A DNA stretch of 64,000 nucleotides from Tannerella serpentiformis (GCF_003033925.1 NZ_CP028365.1:868001-932000), one strand, 5' to 3'; counted from the first letter of the stretch, positions 29,029-37,531 are shown. Program-made: numbers and translations. Notes: generated by a model from the sequence alone, not told the origin.

Positions 29029-29747
29029 GCCTCGGTCTTGTCTGTTGGGGCGACTGCCACTTTGTCTTTCTTCCGATCGTTCTTGTAGACGATCGCGGCG
29101 GCTTTTACCAGCTCGTTGACTTCGCCATAAATCATATCCCAACCCTCCAGGCTGCGCATGGCCGTCAGGAGGTTGATGTAGTCGCGCAGGGCACGCTCCA
29201 ACCGACGACGGATGGCCGTGGCCGATGGTGTGGCACGCAGGGCCGCGTTGGCTGAAGCCTGCTCAGCGTAGAGGTCCTCAAAGCCCTCATAGAGCGCTTT
29301 CAGCTCATCGAAGGCGGGTTTTAGCTTCAGCTTTTTGAGTCGCTCGGCATGCTCCGGCTTCTCCAGTTCCTCGACCAGCAGCTTCATCTCGGCCGATTTC
29401 TCCGCATAGTTCATCCGCCGAATATCAAACCGCCTCATGACCTTATACAGCTCCGCGGCATCCTTATAATCAGCCAGCAGCGGCATCTCGCCATAAGCCT
29501 TGAGATAGGCTCGAAGCCGTTGGTAAGCCTTCGTGCGCGCCGCATCAGCCGCCAGCACACTGCGTCCCTTTTGGCTGTAGGCGGGCTTCGTGTACGCCTG
29601 GGTGTATTCCCTTGACTCGTCTTCGAGCTTCTTGAGCAGCACGTGTTCTTCCGGCAACTTGTACGTGCCGCTTTTGGAAGCCTGAATCACTTGCTGTGCC
29701 AGCACTCCGAGGTTCTTTGTTTTGATTTTGTGGAAGGATATCTGCAT
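29025..29747 (-). CDS. DUF6261-like helical protein, paralogue 2
   Basis: A 240-residue protein starting MQISFHKIKTKNLGVLAQQ. It is related to the proteins at 4532-5320 and 39699-40496 in length, helical charge pattern and segments such as VEELEKPEHAERLKKLKLKPAFDEL (compare the LKKPEHTAHIGRLGLTAALEAL of copy 3). Function unknown. The start at 29747 is chosen by alignment with copy 3 (MKHTIQIKKIGLDKL); the frame stays open upstream only because it runs into a 42-bp repeat array. It is coupled to the EEP-family lipoprotein gene downstream. Confidence 0.75.
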   Translation of the reverse strand: MQISFHKIKTKNLGVLAQQVIQASKSGTYKLPEEHVLLKKLEDESREYTQAYTKPAYSQKGRSVLAADAARTKAYQRLRAYLKAYGEMPLLADYKDAAELYKVMRRFDIRRMNYAEKSAEMKLLVEELEKPEHAERLKKLKLKPAFDELKALYEGFEDLYAEQASANAALRATPSATAIRRRLERALRDYINLLTAMRSLEGWDMIYGEVNELVKAAAIVYKNDRKKDKVAVAPTDKTEA

Positions 29748-29929
29748 GGTTCTTGGATGAAAACGGGCGCAAGGTAGGCCTTTTGCCACTCGTCGACAAT
29801 CACCTTTCCCGTTCAGGGTGAAAAACTTCTCCCGCGTTTTTTCCGTATGCAACTGGCTGGAGCATGTCACCTGCCGATATTCTTCTTTCTCCATTGACCA
29901 TAAGATTAACTCCTTCCGTAATTTACCGC

Positions 29930-30475
29930 CATGCAATTGATTTACGATCAATGACTTTGGTAATTGATTGCCCTGCAAATGATTTCCGATCAATGAACGT
30001 AGTAATTTATTATCATGCAAATGCTTTGCGATTAATGAATACGATAATTTATCGCCATGCAAATGATTTGTGAGAAATGACTTTGGTAATTGATTACCAT
30101 GCAAATGCTTTGCGATCAATGAACGCAGTAATTTATTATCATGCAAATGATTTCCGATCAATGACTGAGATAATTTATCGCCATGCAAATGCTTTGCGAT
30201 CAATGAACGCGGTAATTGATCTCCATGCAATTGCTTTGCGAGAAATTATTGCGGCAATTTATCGCCATGCAACTGATTTGTGAGAAATGACTGCGGTAAT
30301 TGATCGCCATGCAAATGCTTTGCGATCAATGAACGCGGTAATTGATCTCCATGCAAATGCTTTATGAGAAATGACTGCAGTAATTGGTCTCCATGCAAAT
30401 GATTTGCGATCAATGAACGCGGCAATTTATTACCATGCAAATGATTTGCGAGAAATGACCGACGAAGGAATTCCT
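29930..30475. repeat. Thirteen-copy 42-bp array
   Basis: The core CATGCAA (one copy CCTGCAA) repeats from 29930 to 30434 in exact 42-bp steps, giving 13 copies. The unit is roughly GCGGTAATTGATCTCCATGC then AAATGCTTTGCGATCAATGA. Because 42 is divisible by three, the minus strand reads as 14-residue repeats (HLHGDQLPRSLIAK-like). I see no start signal that would make this a real protein. Confidence 0.95.
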
Positions 30476-30510
30476 ACGCAAGTTGTTTCCGAACGTCGGA
30501 CAGAAAAAGA

Positions 30511-30558
30511 AAGCTCCCGCCGGAGGATCTTTGATGTGATCCTTGGGGCGGGAGCTTT
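30511..30558. terminator. Terminator at the end of the polyene-like operon
   Basis: AAAGCTCCCGCC pairs with GGGGCGGGAGCTTT around a 22-base loop region (30511-30558), with T residues beyond it on both strands. It lies just after the last gene of the operon. Confidence 0.9.
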
Positions 30559-30580
30559 ACGCATTCGGTGAGCGTGTCCG

Positions 30581-30838
30581 CTACTTCGTGCGATTGGCTT
30601 GGATAAATTCGGCCATCGTGCGGACGGAGCGGAATATCTCTTTGCCCTGTGCGGGGTCTTTGAGCTTGATGCCGTAGTTCTTCTCCAGGAGCACGATCAG
30701 CTCCAGGGCGTCGATGGAGTCGAGGCCGAGGCCGCCGCCAAAGAGCTCGTCGTCGGTGGCGATGTCCTCCGGCTTGACGCCTTCGAGGTTCAGGACGTTG
30801 ATGATTTCGTTCTTTAATTCTAAGATCAATTCTTCCAT
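30581..30838 (-). CDS. Acyl carrier protein (operon copy 1)
   Basis: An 85-residue acyl carrier protein. The phosphopantetheine attachment serine is Ser41 in GLGLDSIDALEL. Helix pattern and length fit type II ACPs; the loop DELFGGGLGLDS has an extra glycine, as in carriers of polyene-type clusters. It is the last gene of the 37.3-30.6 kb operon and presumably carries the growing chain together with the second ACP at 36270-36509. Confidence 0.93.
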   Translation of the reverse strand: MEELILELKNEIINVLNLEGVKPEDIATDDELFGGGLGLDSIDALELIVLLEKNYGIKLKDPAQGKEIFRSVRTMAEFIQANRTK

Positions 30839-30857
30839 TGTAGTCTATAATAAGTAG

Positions 30858-31478
30858 TTAGGGGAACAGTTGGAGGAGGGCCTCGGGCGTCAGCTCGGGG
30901 CTATTTCCATGAGGCCGGTCGACGCAAAGCACGGCCCGAGCGTCAAGGCGATCGGTGTCGATGTCGATCCACCCGACAAAGACGCGATGAAGGTCGGCGT
31001 CGGCGATTGTTTCGCGGACGATGTGACAAATTGTCTCGGGGTTGAAGGCACGCAGGACGTAAAAGGCGGTCTCGCCCTGTATGTGATGTCGGATCGCGAT
31101 CTCGCCCGTGACGATGTTCGGCAACGTGTAGACAAAGTCCGACGGCGAGGGGAAAAAGTCGTCGCCCGCGGGGATGGTGCGCTGATAAGCCCGATCAGCA
31201 GCGAGCGAGGCGGTGCTGTTGAAGCAGATGAGGCCCATCTCCTCGCCTGAAGGGTCGGCCTCAGCGGGCTGCGGGAGGATCAGCTCCGCGGCCAAGAATC
31301 CGAGGCGCGAAAGGGGGTCCATCTTGTAGAACTTGCGATAATCGATGCCCATGCTTCGGAACGCATCGGCCAAAAAGTCAGTTCCGGAAGCGTGTCCATC
31401 GGAGGCTTCGAAGCGCGTCTGACCGTCTACCATAACGCGGCGGTCGTGAATGCGACAGGATTTCTGGATATACATCAT
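30858..31478 (-). CDS. Degenerate ketosynthase-like protein (chain length factor-like)
   Basis: A 206-residue protein resembling only part of a beta-ketoacyl synthase. SDFVYTLPNIVTGEIAIRHHIQGETAFYV aligns (in pieces) with the region that leads to the active-site cysteine in ketosynthases, but Phe replaces that cysteine and the two histidine motifs of the C-terminal half are absent. Such KS-like partners occur in aryl-polyene and flexirubin clusters, where they pair with the active ketosynthase. The start may be Met1 or Met2. It follows the true ketosynthase after three bases. Confidence 0.75.
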   Translation of the reverse strand: MMYIQKSCRIHDRRVMVDGQTRFEASDGHASGTDFLADAFRSMGIDYRKFYKMDPLSRLGFLAAELILPQPAEADPSGEEMGLICFNSTASLAADRAYQRTIPAGDDFFPSPSDFVYTLPNIVTGEIAIRHHIQGETAFYVLRAFNPETICHIVRETIADADLHRVFVGWIDIDTDRLDARAVLCVDRPHGNSPELTPEALLQLFP

Positions 31479-31481
31479 GGG

Positions 31482-32657
31482 TCAGCAGTCAGGAAGGGAA
31501 ACGAGTAGGGCGGCGTTGCATCCGCCAAAACCGGAGAGCATTTTGATGCAGCGGCGGGCCGTGATGGGCGCCGTGGCGTTGGTGACACGGATCGGGTGAG
31601 TGACTCCGAGCGTGTGGAAACCGGCGGTAGGGAGCGCGATGCCTGCGCGCAAAGACTCCGCGGCGAGGATGGTCTCAAGCACACCGGCGGCACCCAGCGT
31701 GTGACCCAGATAACCCTTGAGGCTGTTCACGGGCACGCGGTCGAGGGCGGCACGGGTGAGGGCGACGGACTCCATCTCGTCGTTGTAAGGCGTGGCTGTG
31801 CCGTGGGCATTGACGAAAGCGACCTCGTCCGTGAGGCGTTCCTCGGGGATGTGGCGGAGGATGTGCCGGAGGGCACGGAAGCACCCTTCGCCCGTTCGCG
31901 AAGGGCCGGAGATGTGGTTGGCGTCGTTGCGGATGGCTCCATCGGTGAGCAGCACGTCGGAGGGCTCCAGATTGTTCACGGCTCGACGGGTAAGGATGAC
32001 GGTGGAGGCCGCCTCGCCGAGGTTCAAGCCCGTCCGATCGGCGTCGAAGGGCCGACAGGGCTCGGGGGAAAGCGCTTTGAAGGATTGGAAGCCCGAGACG
32101 ACGAAGCGCGAAAGCATGTCTGCGCCGATGACGATGGCCGTATCGATGCGACCCGCCAACAGTTCGCGACGAGCCGCAATGAGTGCAGCGGCACCGGAGA
32201 TGCAGGCGTTGGAGATGACGAGCGGGGGCGTGATATTGCCGAAGAAATGCGCAATGCGGTAGGCGGTGTGCCAGAGGTAGAGTTGGTCGGCGCTGTGGCC
32301 AGCCGTCTCACGTGGGTCGAGCAGATGGACGTTGCCCTTCGTGGTGGAGAGGAAGAAGCGGACGCGCAAAGTGGTCGGGTCGATGTCCGTCTGACGGAGC
32401 GCGTCATCCGCAGAAACGATGGCTGCCTGCTCGAATCGGGTATAGGCGCCGTCTGGCCAGGTAGGCGGATGCAGTCGGTCGAAAGCCTCGTCCAGTCGTG
32501 CGCGGTCGATGAGGGACGCCATGAACGGTTCGGGCAAGTCGAAGTGGTCAGACTGCAGGCTCAGGCCGGTGCGTCCCTGACGGATGTTGTCGAACACCTC
32601 GTCGGTCGTTAAGCCGAGCGCAGAGACGATGTTAGTGGCCTCAAAGACGGTGGTCAT
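31482..32657 (-). CDS. Beta-ketoacyl-ACP synthase (KAS II-like)
   Basis: A 391-residue condensing enzyme with a complete Cys-His-His triad: Cys152 in ISNACISGAAAL, His285 in NAHGTATP and His319 in LKGYLGHTLGAAG. It would elongate an ACP-bound chain by decarboxylative condensation with malonyl-ACP. The ATG at 32657 overlaps the stop of the thioesterase gene (ATGA), so I prefer it to an upstream ATG at 32708 that lies inside that gene. It is the catalytic partner of the degenerate ketosynthase next to it. Confidence 0.92.
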   Translation of the reverse strand: MTTVFEATNIVSALGLTTDEVFDNIRQGRTGLSLQSDHFDLPEPFMASLIDRARLDEAFDRLHPPTWPDGAYTRFEQAAIVSADDALRQTDIDPTTLRVRFFLSTTKGNVHLLDPRETAGHSADQLYLWHTAYRIAHFFGNITPPLVISNACISGAAALIAARRELLAGRIDTAIVIGADMLSRFVVSGFQSFKALSPEPCRPFDADRTGLNLGEAASTVILTRRAVNNLEPSDVLLTDGAIRNDANHISGPSRTGEGCFRALRHILRHIPEERLTDEVAFVNAHGTATPYNDEMESVALTRAALDRVPVNSLKGYLGHTLGAAGVLETILAAESLRAGIALPTAGFHTLGVTHPIRVTNATAPITARRCIKMLSGFGGCNAALLVSLPDC

Positions 32658-33082
32658 AGCTGGCCGTGACGGATTTTCCATGCTTCGTAAAAAGGGGGAT
32701 TGGTCCAAATCAGTTGATAATTGAGGTCGAGGAAGACCTGTGTGGAGGAGCCAGTGGCGATGAGCGTGTCGGCCTCGTCGAGGCGATGGATGGCATAGTC
32801 AAAGACCACCTTGGCCGCGGGCGTGTTGCGGTAGGTGATGACCGTGCGAGCGCGTTCGCCGTGGCGAAGGGGTTGGCGGTAGCTGAATTGCAGATCGACA
32901 AGCGGGGCGTAGCAACCATTTTCGACATAGCTCGAATAGCTCAGCCCGAAGACACGCCCGAACTCCTCGCGAGCGTCCTCGAAATAGAGGGCGTACGAGC
33001 CATGCCAGACGATGTGCATCGAATCGACCTCACTGAAGCGGATGTCGAAGGTCTTGGATGTTTGAAGGACGGGAGAAGTCAA
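32654..33082 (-). CDS. 4HBT-family acyl thioesterase
   Basis: A 142-residue hotdog-fold protein of the YbgC/4-hydroxybenzoyl-CoA thioesterase type. RFSEVDSMHIVWHGSYALYFEDAREEF (read in parts) carries Asp20, His23 and the HGSY turn, the usual active-site region. In this operon it probably releases or edits the acyl chain. It overlaps the ketosynthase gene by four bases. Confidence 0.87.
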   Translation of the reverse strand: MTSPVLQTSKTFDIRFSEVDSMHIVWHGSYALYFEDAREEFGRVFGLSYSSYVENGCYAPLVDLQFSYRQPLRHGERARTVITYRNTPAAKVVFDYAIHRLDEADTLIATGSSTQVFLDLNYQLIWTNPPFYEAWKIRHGQL

Positions 33083-33123
33083 AAGTGGAGAGAGGTCAAG
33101 AGGAGTAATTAGAAGAAAAAGGC

Positions 33124-33143
33124 GGCAAGCATCTGGCGCTTGC
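33124..33143 (-). terminator. Internal operon hairpin after the barrel protein gene
   Basis: On the minus strand GGCAAGC pairs with GCTTGCC, followed by GCCTTTTTCTTCT. It lies between the small barrel protein gene and the thioesterase gene and could reduce expression of the distal five genes. Confidence 0.6.
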
Positions 33144-33153
33144 CACTTGTTAC

Positions 33154-33720
33154 TTACCGGCCGAGGGCATTGAGGCGGAAGCCAATGCTAACGTAGGGCG
33201 TGAAATAGTCGCTACGCCCATCGGTGCGCGTGAGCATATGCTTGACGCCAAGGCCAACGTAGGCGTTGACAAAGCGATTCTGTTCGCCAAGGTAGAGGCG
33301 CGCGCCAGCGTCGTAATAGTAGAAGCTCCAAGGATCGGTCTTACTCTTGAGTGAGCAGCCCGCCTCGCCATTGAGGCGAAGGCGCCAAAGCGAGCGTTGG
33401 ATGGCGTTCCATCCGGCGCCGACTCCGACGGTGCCCGTATTTTCGTAAGTGCTATGGAGGCCGGGACTATCGCCCCGGAAGAGGCCGGTGGTCAGCGTGA
33501 GGGGGACGTAAGCAGAAAAACGCGGGGTGAAGGCGTAGCCAAACGACACATTCAAGTCGCGCGAAGTGAAGTGATAGTCGCTACCGTTCAATGAACCGGT
33601 GCCAAAGGAGGCTCCAAGCTCGGTGTGAAACTTAGCGGGGGTTGAGGCACTCTGCGCCCGCAGCGTGCCGACGGCAACAAGCAGGGTTGCCATGATAAAA
33701 AGCAGAATTCTCTTGTTCAT
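33154..33720 (-). CDS. Small outer membrane beta-barrel protein within the operon
   Basis: A 188-residue protein with a clear signal peptide (residues 1-22, ending LRAQS) followed by alternating amphipathic strands (FHTELGASFGTGSL, LNVSFGYAFTPRFSAYVPL, VGVGAGWNAI, VNAYVGLGVKHML, TPYVSIGFRL) and the terminal aromatic-type strand. It fits an eight-stranded barrel. It is unusual inside a lipid biosynthesis operon and could help place or bind the product at the outer membrane; that is inference. Confidence 0.7.
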   Translation of the reverse strand: MNKRILLFIMATLLVAVGTLRAQSASTPAKFHTELGASFGTGSLNGSDYHFTSRDLNVSFGYAFTPRFSAYVPLTLTTGLFRGDSPGLHSTYENTGTVGVGAGWNAIQRSLWRLRLNGEAGCSLKSKTDPWSFYYYDAGARLYLGEQNRFVNAYVGLGVKHMLTRTDGRSDYFTPYVSIGFRLNALGR

Positions 33721-33804
33721 ATTGTTTATAGTTACGGGTTAGGGAGCCACAAGTGCCAGATACTCGTAACTCGTAGTTTACGATTTGTAGGCCAGTCAGG
33801 GCGT

Positions 33805-34251
33805 TTAAGCTGTTGTCGGTACACGGTCGGTCAGGAAGATCTTCATGCTACACGTGGCGATGGTCTCACCGCTCGCTTCGACGACAGTCTCAACGAGTGT
33901 GGTGGAGAAGATGTCCTCCTTCACCTCGACGGTTGTGGTGAGCATCTCGCCTATGCGCGGCGCACGGAGGATGTGCAGCGGACGGATCATGCCGATGAAG
34001 CCGATCTTGACCATGCCATCGCGTGAAGGTTCCGTCTTTTCGCGATAGCCCATCCTCGCAGCACATGTTTGGGCTATAATCTCCACGAGTGCAGCCTCTT
34101 CCACGCGTCCATCTCCGGTGCAGAAGATGTTGTCGGGGCGGATAGTAAACTCAGATCGGGCCACGACAGGATCGTAGTAGATCAGCCGATCGACCATAAC
34201 GAAAGGTGGGCGCTGCGGCAGCAGTTCGAGGATGTCGAAGGGACGAATCAC
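33805..34251 (-). CDS. 3-hydroxyacyl-ACP dehydratase-like hotdog protein
   Basis: A 148-residue FabZ/ApeP-like protein. The N-terminal motif reads LLPQRPPFVMVD: the FabZ catalytic histidine position is Gln13 here. The second motif, EEAALVEIIAQTCAA, matches the FabZ helix with the catalytic acid. I recall similar Gln-bearing relatives in Bacteroidetes clusters, so this may be a subfamily feature and not decay. It overlaps the methyltransferase gene by four bases (ATGA). Confidence 0.82.
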   Translation of the reverse strand: MIRPFDILELLPQRPPFVMVDRLIYYDPVVARSEFTIRPDNIFCTGDGRVEEAALVEIIAQTCAARMGYREKTEPSRDGMVKIGFIGMIRPLHILRAPRIGEMLTTTVEVKEDIFSTTLVETVVEASGETIATCSMKIFLTDRVPTTA

Positions 34252-35348
34252 GACCGCTCAGCGGGTTTCCGACAGACAAGAATCGAGTGGCCGCCCTTTA
34301 GACCATCGTGGATCGTCTCCACCTCCAGTCCGCCCGCGTGGATGCAGCGTATGAGGTCGTCGGAATGGTACATCTTGCTGTTGCCATTGGCCATGACGGT
34401 GAAGTAAAGGCTGATCTGCGTCAGGCAGAAGGCTGCAATGTCGTTCGACTGCCTATCCCAGAGCGTTTCCATGACATAGAGGCGGGTGCGATCTGTCATC
34501 GCCTCCGCGGCACGTCGTATGATGCTCGTGATTTCACCTTCCGAGAAGCAATCGAGGAACTGACTCATCCAAATAGCGTCTGCCCCGGTGGGGAAGGGGG
34601 CCGTAACGTCGAGTAAGTCGATGGCGTAGCCTTCGATGCGATCTGCACCGCGGCGATCAGCCATCTGACGGCGCACCATGTCGAGCTGTTGCGGCAAATC
34701 CATGATTGTCACATGCACATCGGGGGAATAATCCACGCAGCGTGCGGCCCATCGGCCCGTATTCCCACCTACATCGAGCAAGCGTTTCGGTCGTTGGGCA
34801 AAGACGATCTCTAATGCCTCGTCGAAAGAGTGATCCGAATAGAAATGATCGAAGCGGAACCAACTTTCACGTGCCGGATCGGGCAACTCGGAGAGGCCCT
34901 CGTAGATCGTTTTCCAATCGCCAAACACGCGCAAGCCTTCTGGCTTACCTTCAAGGAGCGCCTGCTCCATGCGATGCAAACCGAGGTAGTTGACATCATG
35001 GTTAAAGTCGATGTTCACGGCAATGAGCGGATCTGTAAGTAGGATCCAGCCCAGCTTTGAGAGCACAAATCGATCGTCTGTGCAGCAAACCATCCCGGCC
35101 GTGAGGGCCGACTCAAGAAGTACCTGCACCGCATAGTGCGAAAGCGCTGGGGAGCGTTCGGTAAGCTCCTCCAGCGTCAAGCCTTGGCGTGCTTCATTCA
35201 ATAAAGCGAAGAGACCGAACTTGCGCATGAGTCTTGCCACCTGAAAAGTGACTGGCGCAAAGGCGATCTCGTGTGCTCGCCGTTGTGCCTCGAGGATCCT
35301 CATCCGATCTTTGGTAAAAGTCCGCTCAAGAGCGGGTGACATTTTCAT
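34248..35348 (-). CDS. SAM-dependent O-methyltransferase-like protein
   Basis: A 366-residue two-domain protein. The N-terminal 100 residues are a winged-helix/dimerisation region (FGLFALLNEARQGLTLEELTE), and the C-terminal half is a class I methyltransferase with motif I LLDVGGNTGRW at 190-200 and acidic IMDLP about 25 residues on. This is the layout of the small-molecule O-methyltransferase_2 family. In aryl-polyene clusters a methyltransferase modifies the aromatic head group. Both ends overlap neighbours by four bases. Confidence 0.87.
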   Translation of the reverse strand: MKMSPALERTFTKDRMRILEAQRRAHEIAFAPVTFQVARLMRKFGLFALLNEARQGLTLEELTERSPALSHYAVQVLLESALTAGMVCCTDDRFVLSKLGWILLTDPLIAVNIDFNHDVNYLGLHRMEQALLEGKPEGLRVFGDWKTIYEGLSELPDPARESWFRFDHFYSDHSFDEALEIVFAQRPKRLLDVGGNTGRWAARCVDYSPDVHVTIMDLPQQLDMVRRQMADRRGADRIEGYAIDLLDVTAPFPTGADAIWMSQFLDCFSEGEITSIIRRAAEAMTDRTRLYVMETLWDRQSNDIAAFCLTQISLYFTVMANGNSKMYHSDDLIRCIHAGGLEVETIHDGLKGGHSILVCRKPAERS

Positions 35349-36235
35349 CTTTTCCAGAACGTATAAAAGTTAAACCATTGTTCGGGGTAACGCCGCACGA
35401 TGCGTTCGAGTTCATGGGCATAGGCGCGGGTCATGGACTCGATGCGTTCGCGTTTTGTTCCCCCTGCGGGCGAAGGGATGCGAGAAACATGGATGCGATA
35501 GCCTGAGGCCGAGACCTTCAGCACGAACATAGCCAGCACAGGCACCCCAAATTGCTCAGCCAACACGAATGCGCCGATGGGGAAGTCAGCTGGCGCACCG
35601 AGGAAGTCGCACGTCACACACTTGCTACTGCCCAGCGTGCGATCGCACGGCATACTTACCATCTCGCCCCCTTGTAACGCCTCGTTGACGAGGAAGATGT
35701 GCGACAAATCGTCCGATACGGGGATGGCGCGGATGTTATTCCGCTCCAATATTTTGATGCGATTTTTCTGCACTTCCTTAGCTTCACCGCCATAGATGAG
35801 GCAATTGATGCGCTTTTTCTGCTGACTCAGCAGGTAACCACTCAACTCCGGATTGCCCACATGGGCGCTGGCCACGATGCAGCCCTCTGGCCGATCGAGC
35901 ATGGCGAGAAAAAGCGGGTTATCAGGGTTATCGACGCTGAATTTTGCCCTTCCAGCATAGACCGCAAACCGATCCAGCATGGCCTGACCAAAAAGGAAAT
36001 GGTTGCGGTAGGTCTTGAGCAATGATTTCAGCGGTCCATAGCCGTGACGACGGCGAAAATAGCCGTAGATGGCCACGTAACCCTTGTGATGAAAGAGCAT
36101 ATAGAAGGGGACGACGAAGGCCAGCAGGACGTAGCCGATGCGGACGTCGAGGATGGACAGCATGACCTTCATGGCCTTCTGTCCGAGCGTCGTGCCGCCC
36201 GTTACGCCGTCCCATTCGTCGCTTTTCTGCACCAT
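35345..36235 (-). CDS. LpxL/HtrB-like acyltransferase
   Basis: A 296-residue protein from the ATG at 36235; an earlier GTG frame start overlaps the ACP gene and is not supported. A hydrophobic helix lies near residues 25-45. The acyltransferase motif HVGNPE (H-x4-E) is present, with the downstream MPCDRTLG and FPIGAFVLAEQFGVPVLAMFVL segments of the lysophospholipid acyltransferase family. In polyene-like clusters this enzyme is thought to attach the chain to a lipid or glycerol carrier. Confidence 0.88.
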   Translation of the reverse strand: MVQKSDEWDGVTGGTTLGQKAMKVMLSILDVRIGYVLLAFVVPFYMLFHHKGYVAIYGYFRRRHGYGPLKSLLKTYRNHFLFGQAMLDRFAVYAGRAKFSVDNPDNPLFLAMLDRPEGCIVASAHVGNPELSGYLLSQQKKRINCLIYGGEAKEVQKNRIKILERNNIRAIPVSDDLSHIFLVNEALQGGEMVSMPCDRTLGSSKCVTCDFLGAPADFPIGAFVLAEQFGVPVLAMFVLKVSASGYRIHVSRIPSPAGGTKRERIESMTRAYAHELERIVRRYPEQWFNFYTFWKR

Positions 36236-36269
36236 CGTGACGCCTTGATCGATCCTTCCAGTCTCGTCT

Positions 36270-36509
36270 TTAGAGCTTCGATTCGATATAGTTGTAGAAG
36301 GCACCCACCGTCTTCACGTCGGCCATCTCTTCGGGCTTGATTTTGAAGCCAAAAGTGCGCTCGACAATCACAACGATGTCCACAAAATCCAGGCTGTCTA
36401 ACCCCAGATCCTCCTTCAGCAAGGCCTCAGGTTTGATCTTCTCCGCCTCGATCTCCATCTCTTCCACTAAAAAGTCGTTCACCTTCTCTTCTATCTCTCT
36501 TCTTTCCAT
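36270..36509 (-). CDS. Acyl carrier protein (operon copy 2)
   Basis: A 79-residue acyl carrier protein with Ser39 in DLGLDSLDFVDI as the phosphopantetheine site. It is closer to the standard AcpP pattern than the first copy. Two ACPs in one operon are typical of aryl-polyene clusters. Gaps are 97 bases to fabG upstream and 34 bases to the acyltransferase downstream. Confidence 0.94.
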   Translation of the reverse strand: MERREIEEKVNDFLVEEMEIEAEKIKPEALLKEDLGLDSLDFVDIVVIVERTFGFKIKPEEMADVKTVGAFYNYIESKL

Positions 36510-36606
36510 CTTTATCTCTATAGTCTTCTTGATTGTTTCGTGTATGTGTCCTATACCTTATATATACCTCCCCCAGGGAAGGGAATTTTAGGCCCAAAGA
36601 AGCCCT

Positions 36607-37335
36607 TCACAAGAGGCCTCCGTTGATAGATATGACCTGCCCAGTGATGTAATCGGCCCTGTCTGAGGCTAAAAAGCCGACCAATGCGGCCACCTCGTCC
36701 GGCCTACCGAAACGCCCCGCAGGGACAGTCTGCTTCAGCGTCGCCTCGTCCAGATCTTTCGTCATATCGGTCGCAATAAAGCCCGGGGCGACGGCATTCA
36801 CCGTCACATGACGCCGCGCCACCTCCTGCGCCAGGGCTTTCGTGGCGCCGATCACGGCCGCCTTAGCCGCCGAATAGTTCGTCTGGCCCGGCATACCCTT
36901 CAAACCGGACAGGGAGACCATATTGATGATGCGTCCATGGCGGCGCATCAGCATGTCCTTCAGCACGCGGCGGGTGACATAGAAAAAGCCATCGACGGAG
37001 GCATTGATCACCTCGTGCCAATCCTTATCCTGCATGAAGATCATCATCGCGTCTTGACGAATACCCGCATTGTTGACCAGCACCTCGATCGCATCCTCCG
37101 GGTGACCCGCTTCCCAAGCCTCCAAGGCAGCATCTACCGCCGCAGAGTCGGCCACATCGAACGGAATCACCTCTGCCACTCCGCCGCGAGCCCTCACCTC
37201 AGCCTCGACTTCGGATGCCGCCTCGAGGTTAGCCCGACAATTGATCAGCACCGCGTATCCCGCGGCCGCCAACTCCAGACAAACGGCCCGCCCAATGCCT
37301 CGTGAGCCCCCTGTAACCAACGCATATTTCGCCAT
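36607..37335 (-). CDS. 3-oxoacyl-ACP reductase (FabG-like)
   Basis: A 242-residue short-chain dehydrogenase reducing 3-ketoacyl-ACP with NADPH. TGGSRGIG (8-15), NNAG (88-91), Ser at about 141-143 and YSAAK (Tyr154, Lys158) are all in place, with the C-terminal GQVISINGGLL. It is the first gene of the operon and follows a good -7 box. The housekeeping fabG is probably elsewhere; this copy likely serves the cluster. Confidence 0.92.
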   Translation of the reverse strand: MAKYALVTGGSRGIGRAVCLELAAAGYAVLINCRANLEAASEVEAEVRARGGVAEVIPFDVADSAAVDAALEAWEAGHPEDAIEVLVNNAGIRQDAMMIFMQDKDWHEVINASVDGFFYVTRRVLKDMLMRRHGRIINMVSLSGLKGMPGQTNYSAAKAAVIGATKALAQEVARRHVTVNAVAPGFIATDMTKDLDEATLKQTVPAGRFGRPDEVAALVGFLASDRADYITGQVISINGGLL

Positions 37336-37388
37336 AACTACATTCGCTTATCTTACTAATAATCGCCCATCTACGGATGGAGCGGGCG

Positions 37389-37417
37389 CAAAAGTAGAAA
37401 AAATGCCACACGGCAAA
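37389..37417 (-). promoter_or_regulatory. Promoter of the polyene-like operon
   Basis: On the minus strand TTTG (37414-37417) and TACTTTTG (37389-37396) are 17 bases apart, close to the Bacteroidetes -33/-7 layout. The ATG of the reductase gene is 53 bases further on. It sits back to back with the box at 37499-37506. Confidence 0.6.
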
Positions 37418-37498
37418 TCTGGCTAATCATGCGGGAAAATTAGCCCCTCAGCACACCCCCTCTGGGGGCTTTCATCATGTATCACTGCCCAAAGTCTC

Positions 37499-37506
37499 TA
37501 CTTTTG
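37499..37506 (+). promoter_or_regulatory. -7 box for the Sua5-family gene
   Basis: TACTTTTG fits TAnnTTTG and ends 25 bases before the ATG at 37532. Confidence 0.5.
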
Positions 37507-37531
37507 CCACCCTCATCAAACAGCCCATACC

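Noticed and set aside
29748-30440. N-terminal extension of the DUF6261-like protein made of 14-residue repeats
   Set aside because: The extension is the 42-bp array read through; family comparison with the other copies places the start at 29747.
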